Source: Prorocentrum cordatum
Lineage: Eukaryota; Sar; Dinophyceae; Prorocentrales; Prorocentraceae
Direction: 5' to 3'
Assembly (NCBI GenBank): GCA_963575745.1
Contig: CAUYUJ010014593.1
Span: 649,008 to 713,007 of the forward strand
DNA length: 64,000 nucleotides
This document shows positions 59,405-64,000 of the stretch, in pieces. The first letter of the stretch is position 1. Every line of letters starts with the position of its first letter. The notes under the pieces are model-generated. The model had not been told where the DNA came from and did no database searches. It saw only the letters and a list, made by a program, of their open reading frames with translations. The translations under genes were made by a program, and so were the position numbers.

Positions 59405-60559
59405 GGAACTTGCGTTGTTTGAGATGTTCTCAGGCCACGGCGGCTTCTCGTCCCAGGTGATCCCATTAGGCCATCGCGTCGCTACCTTCGAGCGCAAATC
59501 TTGCCCATTGTTCATGGGCGCGTGCACGCTGCACGGTGCGATCTACGCGTTGTATTGCATGATGTCCGTCGCCCCCTCTGGCGCGTGCCACTTCGCCCCC
59601 CAATGCTCGACTTGGTGGATCGGGGCTCGGAGCCACACCCACCGCAACCTCGGCGACGTGGACATTTACGGCGACGACACGCGCCTCGACGTTGCCGAGG
59701 CGAACTGGATTATGCTGCTGACGTGGGGAGGGTGGCGGGCAGTGTCCGTTGCGCGATGAGACAATCAAGGGGCACGAGAGGCGTGCGAGTACATATGATG
59801 CATATGGAGGGCGGAGGGAGGGAGGACGAAAGCGACGACGAATGCGACGAGGACACGAATACGACGAGGATAAGGAACGACGGGAGGGGAAAGGAGAGGG
59901 ATAAGCGTCACCAGCGCTCGCCACCCATCGCCCACCTGGCTCTCATCATCCTTCGTTGCTCACCCCTCGTCATCATTATCCTCTTTCTTGTCCTCGCCCG
60001 CCTCGCCCCCCCCCCCCCGCCCCCGCCCCCTCGCCCCGCGACCCCCCCCAATGAACTTCCGCGTCGTCCGTGCCCTGAGTAAGGGGTGGAAGGGGAGGTG
60101 CTACATGATGACCGTTGCCTGCATGAGGGGCATTTTCGTTAGCCTTGAGCAGCCGCGCGCCTCCATGTTAATAGACACGCCGCAGTTTATTTTTGCTGCG
60201 AGTCTCGCGGGCGCAAGCCCAGTCACAACGTTTCTTGGTGCGTTCGGCGCGCCCCCCCTAAGCCAGTGCAGATTTGGACCAACGGTCCAGGTTCAGATGT
60301 ATTTAAGCGGTCTAAGAAAGCCTCAGATCGGCGATTGGGAGCTATCAAAGTGAAGCTCGCTGTCGACCAGAATCGCCGCACTGTGTCGAAGCGCGCCGAC
60401 GGCAGCAGCAAGGGCTGGAAAGCCGATAAGTGGATCGGTGGGAAGAAGAGCCGCCAGGGCCCGAGCGAGCAATACCCCTTGAGTTTTGCCGCGCGATGGC
60501 CCTCGCTTTACTTAGTCGTGTGTCGGATGCTTCAAAGGCTGCGTCATCAGTGGCTTTGA
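59405..60559 (+). CDS. C5-methyltransferase-like protein of a dinoflagellate family, two exons
   Basis: Exon 1 (59405-about 59740, after CACCAG) opens with LFEMFSGHGGFSSQV and VATFE, the AdoMet-binding motif I pattern of cytosine-5 methyltransferases (Phe-x-Gly-x-Gly-Gly). It continues with FAPQCSTWWIGARSHTHRN, where those enzymes carry Pro-Cys in motif IV, and VAEANWIMLLTWGG. Exon 2 (from about 60060) gives CMRGIFVSLEQPRASML, with Glu-Gln-Pro at the place of Glu-Asn-Val, then FLGAFGAP, KPVQIWTNG and a basic tail (SKGWKADKWIGGKKSRQG) to a TGA at 60557-60559. One C is missing in the run at 60252-60258. The order of motifs I, IV and VI-like supports the fold. The catalytic Cys context is Pro-Gln-Cys, so DNA methylation activity is doubtful. 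An upstream frame (59183-59422) with a hydrophobic start may or may not be an earlier exon. Confidence 0.6.
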
Positions 60560-61710
60560 TGTTGCTTGATTACGTGCTGCCCATCTTTGCGTGGTCGCCA
60601 CGGTGCCAATCGCGCTAGTTTGACAGCGCACGGCGCCGCGCTATCTTCCGAAGAAGGGGTGGGCGTGACCAGCAGGGAAGCCGGATGCAAGAGGGGGCGG
60701 GGGACGAGCATCGAACCGCGTCGACTTAGGCGCAGAATCGTCGCGTCGAACGGACGTCGAATCGATCGGGCGAGTGCGCGCTGAACTGATCGGGGACGGG
60801 GCAGACGGTGCGGCATGATATGGGGGGCATGGGAAGTACCACTGCTAGCTGCTGCACAATTTGCGGAAATGGCGCTGGGCGCCCTGTTGGTTTCAACCTG
60901 CAGCCCGTGTGCAAACATGCGCTGCGTCCGCCCGACCTCGCGCGTCGCTGAGAAAGAGCGTGTCGACCGCGGGCCTGGGGGGACTGGTGGCTTCCCCGAC
61001 AGCATCGGCGATGCATCAACCGTGCGCGCGCGACAAATCGAACTGGCGCTGGGAAGCGTCGCAGATGCATCGGCGATGCGCGCGTCAATCTAATATGCTA
61101 CCCGCTTCGTCCTCTCTCCATTCACCGCGCCCCCCCCCCCTCCCCCTCCCCCGCTTACCCCTTCCATTCCCCATCTCCCGCTCCCCCTACACCGTCTCCT
61201 CATCCCACCTCCCTCACATCAAATTGGGGCAAGAAGCCTCGGCCCCCGCGCATGCACGGCTGCCGCCGCGTCATCGCTGCCATGCGTGAGGGCAGATGGA
61301 GGTTGATCTCCCGCGCGGGGGGCGTCGCACTCACCTTCCCGCTTCGAGGGGAGGTCGACAGCGACGTCCGCCGCGCGCGAGGTCGACTTCCCTCTCCCTC
61401 GATGGCGCGCAGAAGAACCCACGCGCTCGACGGGGCTGGGAGTCCGCCAGCGAGCCGAGCCGAGCTCTCGACAGTCGCGCCAGCGAGTTGAGCCGGAACG
61501 AGAGGGGCGGGAAATGCGACAATCAGCAGGATGCAGAGGCGGGGGGAGGATGGGGGAGGGCGAGGAGCAGGATAATAGGGGGGAGGATGAGGAGGAGAAA
61601 CCAATCGACGCAGTTATTTTGTCCAAACGAGCTTTCGAGCAAGCTGGCCCGCGTGGCTGTTTAGGTTCATTTTTTCGAGTCATCGCTTGTTGGCCCGTGC
61701 AGCGAAGGAG
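60560..61710. other. Intergenic region with palindromic repeat copies
   Basis: About 60708-60775 carries CGCGTCGAAC, GACGTCGAATCGAT and related words. About 61003-61085 has GCATCGGCGATGCATC and GATGCATCGGCGATGC in inverted arrangement, 80 bases in all. C-rich sequence follows at 61120-61200. No supported gene. Confidence 0.55.
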
Positions 61711-62529
61711 ATGGCTATTGCCCTGGTCAGCGATTCGCAGATCCACCAGATGAAGGAAGTGACAGCCTACTTTGCTGAGTTGAAGCTGGGCGACAAGGAG
61801 GGCTCCTGGCACACATTCTGGGCGCAGAAGGGCACGGGCGCCGACTTCGAGGACGCGTGCGAGATCAAGGAGATCAAGCACAGGATCGAGGAGACAATGA
61901 CGATCTATCGCAACCAAACCATCGGCATCTACCACGCGCAGGGCCAGAAGGATGGTAAACCTGCACTTCCCAGGGGCGGCCTCTACGGCGACCGCTACTG
62001 TGTGTACAACGACTACCTCTACGTGACCATTAAGACGCCAGAGGAGATCGCCGAGTTCCAGAAGAATCATACCAAGGACCTCAGCTCCGACAGCTTAGAC
62101 GACGAAAACGACGACGCCGACGCTGACACTTCGGAGTCGTTCAACGTGGCCGTCTACGTGATGGACCTCAGGCGCGGCTCCAAGCACCAGGTCATCAAGC
62201 TGTGCAGGTTCGTGCATGGTGCCTATGGCGATAAGCTGCCTACCCCAGTGCGCTTCCTGAAGCAGATGCCCCTTGGCAAGCTCGGGTTCGAACCAACTCG
62301 CGACAAGGTCCGCGACGTGGAGCTCTGGAAGGGCAGCGAGGGAGACTACTTGGCAGATCGCCCAGTCTGCCCGAACTCTGAGGTCGCGCAGCCCAAGACG
62401 AACTACATCGCGCGTCTCAACCTGGAGGGCGGCTCAGCCTCTGCCGACCGCAAGTGCGACTTCGTGAATCACCGTGACAGCAGCTGGGATATCCCTTCGT
62501 CGGGGTCTGACCTCGACGGTCCCGCCTAA
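61711..62529 (+). CDS. Single-exon gene 5, unknown function
   Basis: The ATG at 61711 (MAIALVSDSQIHQMKEVTAY) follows a possible acceptor (GCGAAGGAG). It opens a 272-codon frame ending TAA at 62527-62529, with balanced composition throughout. Visible features: ELKLGDKEGSWHTFWAQKGT, a charged helix (CEIKEIKHRIEETMTIYRNQ), the Tyr-rich YGDRYCVYNDYLYVTIKTPE, an acidic loop (Asp/Glu-rich, around residue 130), VAVYVMDLRRGSKHQVIKLC, and a C-terminus of mixed strands. No signal peptide, membrane helix or known catalytic motif. It reads as a cytosolic mixed alpha/beta protein. It is among the least damaged and best supported coding sequences in the window. An upstream exon cannot be excluded. Confidence 0.7.
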   Translation: MAIALVSDSQIHQMKEVTAYFAELKLGDKEGSWHTFWAQKGTGADFEDACEIKEIKHRIEETMTIYRNQTIGIYHAQGQKDGKPALPRGGLYGDRYCVYNDYLYVTIKTPEEIAEFQKNHTKDLSSDSLDDENDDADADTSESFNVAVYVMDLRRGSKHQVIKLCRFVHGAYGDKLPTPVRFLKQMPLGKLGFEPTRDKVRDVELWKGSEGDYLADRPVCPNSEVAQPKTNYIARLNLEGGSASADRKCDFVNHRDSSWDIPSSGSDLDGPA

Positions 62530-62997
62530 TTCGGTATTCGATGTGTGAGCAAGTTGCGTGCGTGTGCGTTTTTTTTGGTTTTGGCGACTTGCCTTTCGGC
62601 AGGTGCAGCCTTTGCGCCTTCGGGAGCGCCTCCCCTGCCAGAGGGGATATGCGCATGTGCATATGGCCCATGCTCGCCTCTCGCAGCAACAGTGGGAGGG
62701 AGAGGAGGAGGAGCGAAGGGATGATGAGGAGGAGGAGGATGAGACAGATGAGCGAGATGGCGACAATGGGTCGAAAGATCCACGCACGCTGACGCCGCAA
62801 GAACAGAACAGTGCTCCTCGGCAACCGTCAGCCGAGCCGACCGCGAGAACACTACCCCCTCTCCGGCTCCACCTCCGCCCAGAGACGCCAGGAGGGGACA
62901 GTGGGGGTAGAGGGAATGGGGAGGGAAGGAACGAGGGATGGGGCAAGGGAGGGAGAAGGGAGGGGAGGACGCTAGGGCGGGAAGGGGGAGGATATAT

Positions 62998-63050
62998 AGA
63001 GAGAGATAGAGATAGAGATAGAGATAGAGAGAGAGAGAGAGAGAGAGAGC
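62998..63050. repeat. (GATAGA)n / (GA)n microsatellite
   Basis: GATAGAGATAGAGATAGA then GA repeats. Confidence 0.85.
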
Positions 63051-63081
63051 CCCGCCCGTCGTGAGCACGAGCATCGGAGCA

Positions 63082-63125
63082 TGCGGACTTAGATGCAGCA
63101 TCGACGCGTCGAACGGGGCGTCGAA
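63082..63125. repeat. Palindromic repeat family, copy near the right edge
   Basis: CTTAGATGC, CATCGACGCGTCGAAC and GGCGTCGAATGG. Reverse-complement match of 50026-50060. Confidence 0.75.
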
Positions 63126-63126
63126 T

Positions 63127-63240
63127 GGATCGATCGTTGAATAGCACAGCAAAGCATAGCATAGCTTACATGCCGCATAACATATCATAGCATAGCATGG
63201 CATCGAAACGCACAGCGATACCGAACATCCGAGCATAGCA
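63127..63240. repeat. (AGCAT)n pentamer repeat
   Basis: About 20 degenerate AGCAT and AGCAA pentamers, similar in type to the tracts at 7375-8290. Confidence 0.75.
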
Positions 63241-63269
63241 TGGCTGAATGGCGGCACAGGTCTCGTGCC

Positions 63270-63360
63270 GCCGACGACGACGACGATGGCGAGGGCGATG
63301 ACGGCTGCGGCGGCGACGACGACGACGGCGACGGCGGCGGCGACGACGACGACGACGAAG
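63270..63360. repeat. (GAC/GGC)n microsatellite
   Basis: Degenerate GACGACGGCGGC triplets. Confidence 0.8.
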
Positions 63361-63520
63361 ACCACCCCTTTCACAATCGTTTTCCTGGCGCTGGTGCTGG
63401 TGTAGGCGCTCAGTCGGTGATGACGTCGGCGCTGGTGTAGGCGCTCGGCCTAGTTGCGAAATACGGGTCACCCGCAGCCCACGCAGCCCAGTCAACCGAA
63501 AGGAATGATCTGAGCTTGCA

Positions 63521-64000
63521 CTACGCGCATGTTGCGAAAGTCTGCTTCAGCAACTCATCAGCCGCCTTCGCCTCGCGATCGAAGTAGTCGTGCCCGCTCT
63601 TGATGCTGCTGATCAGGTACCTGTCGGGGTCGTAGGGGATGTCGTCCTGCTGCTCGGCGCCGTCGCTGACCTCCGAGATGACGCCGTCATGGCCATCGTA
63701 GGTGATGCCGTCCTTGCCCTCGTTGGTGACGCCGTCCTTGCCATCGTAGGTGATGCCGCCCTTGCCATCGTAGGTGTTGCCGTCCTTGCCCTCGTAGGCG
63801 TTGCCGTCCTTGCCCTCGCCCTTGCCCTCGCAGGTGCTCTCGTCGCCCAGGAGTCGTCCACTGTCATCGCGGCGACGCCAGGGCAAGGCGAGGAAGCGCT
63901 GCTTCAAGGTGGAGATCGAGGCCTCGTCGGAGTCCAAGCCGTGCGCGTCGCCGCCACTACCGCTCTTGGAGTTGTCGTCCTTCTTGGAGTTGTCGTCCTT
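63521..64000 (-). CDS. 3' end of gene 6, octapeptide-repeat protein, continues beyond the window
   Basis: The frame is open from the window edge leftwards to a TAG at 63521-63523, giving about 159 visible residues. Near the edge it has two KDDNSK units and a Gly-Ser linker. Next come SISTLKQRFLALPWRRRD and an array of about seven 8-residue units with consensus Gly-x-Thr-Tyr-Asp-Gly-Lys-Asp (for example GNTYDGKG, GITYDGKD, GVTNEGKD). The C-terminal 45 residues are non-repetitive (YDPDRYLISSIKSGHDYFDR, then AADELLKQTFATCA). The DNA repeat unit is 24 bases. The regular Gly/Asp spacing suggests an extended or ion-binding array, but I recognise no family. Five codons lie between the Gly-Ser linker and the ATG used by the shorter frame, so the real start is outside. 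Confidence 0.65.
   Translation of the reverse strand, partial: KDDNSKKDDNSKSGSGGDAHGLDSDEASISTLKQRFLALPWRRRDDSGRLLGDESTCEGKGEGKDGNAYEGKDGNTYDGKGGITYDGKDGVTNEGKDGITYDGHDGVISEVSDGAEQQDDIPYDPDRYLISSIKSGHDYFDREAKAADELLKQTFATCA

Noticed and set aside
59183-59422. Short secreted protein with a hydrophobic N-terminus
   Set aside because: The hydrophobic start is brief, the frame ends at a stop just after the next exon begins, and no splice link could be established; left as a possible upstream exon only.

Overview
The window looks like nuclear DNA of a dinoflagellate. It is GC-rich and dominated by low-complexity tracts and dispersed repeats. A near-perfect copy of the dinoflagellate spliced leader, followed by a second truncated copy, lies at 24104-24140. 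Genes in the right third have several exons, long simple-sequence introns and few canonical splice signals. I see no bacterial operons, Shine-Dalgarno sites, rRNA, tRNA or CRISPR. All function calls come from reading motifs; nothing was searched against a database.

Region 1 (1-24 kb) is almost gene-free. A partial exon sits at the left edge. The rest is a mosaic of repeat families: a MITE-like family with three copies, two pairs of 0.3 kb repeats, a 0.9 kb repeat whose second copy (37.2-39.5 kb) is interrupted, a 75-bp array present in opposite orientations at 9.4 and 16.5 kb (the second copy inserted in a 137-bp satellite), a large inverted minisatellite, a foldback element that can be compared with its empty site, and a degenerate CCAAGACGG-type repeat recurring along the whole left part.

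Region 2 (24-35 kb) holds two decayed non-LTR retrotransposons facing each other. The plus-strand copy starts at the spliced-leader relic and keeps cysteine-rich, coiled-coil, endonuclease and reverse-transcriptase remnants. The minus-strand copy keeps reverse transcriptase, RNase H and a cysteine-rich C-terminus. Between them are Gln-rich ORFs of unknown function. Region 3 (35-46 kb) is again repeats, with one coiled-coil ORF that may be the 5' part of a third such element.

Region 4 (46.7-64 kb) is gene-rich. It has two unrelated multi-exon genes of unknown function in tandem, a transposase-like multicopy-family gene, a gene with a C5-methyltransferase-like N-terminus, a single-exon gene of unknown function, and the 3' end of a minus-strand gene encoding an octapeptide-repeat protein. 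A palindromic repeat family (core TCGACGCGTCGA), absent from what I read of the left 46 kb, occurs in introns and gene flanks here and resembles introner-like elements. Three of these genes are each broken by a single-base frame change, two of them at homopolymers.
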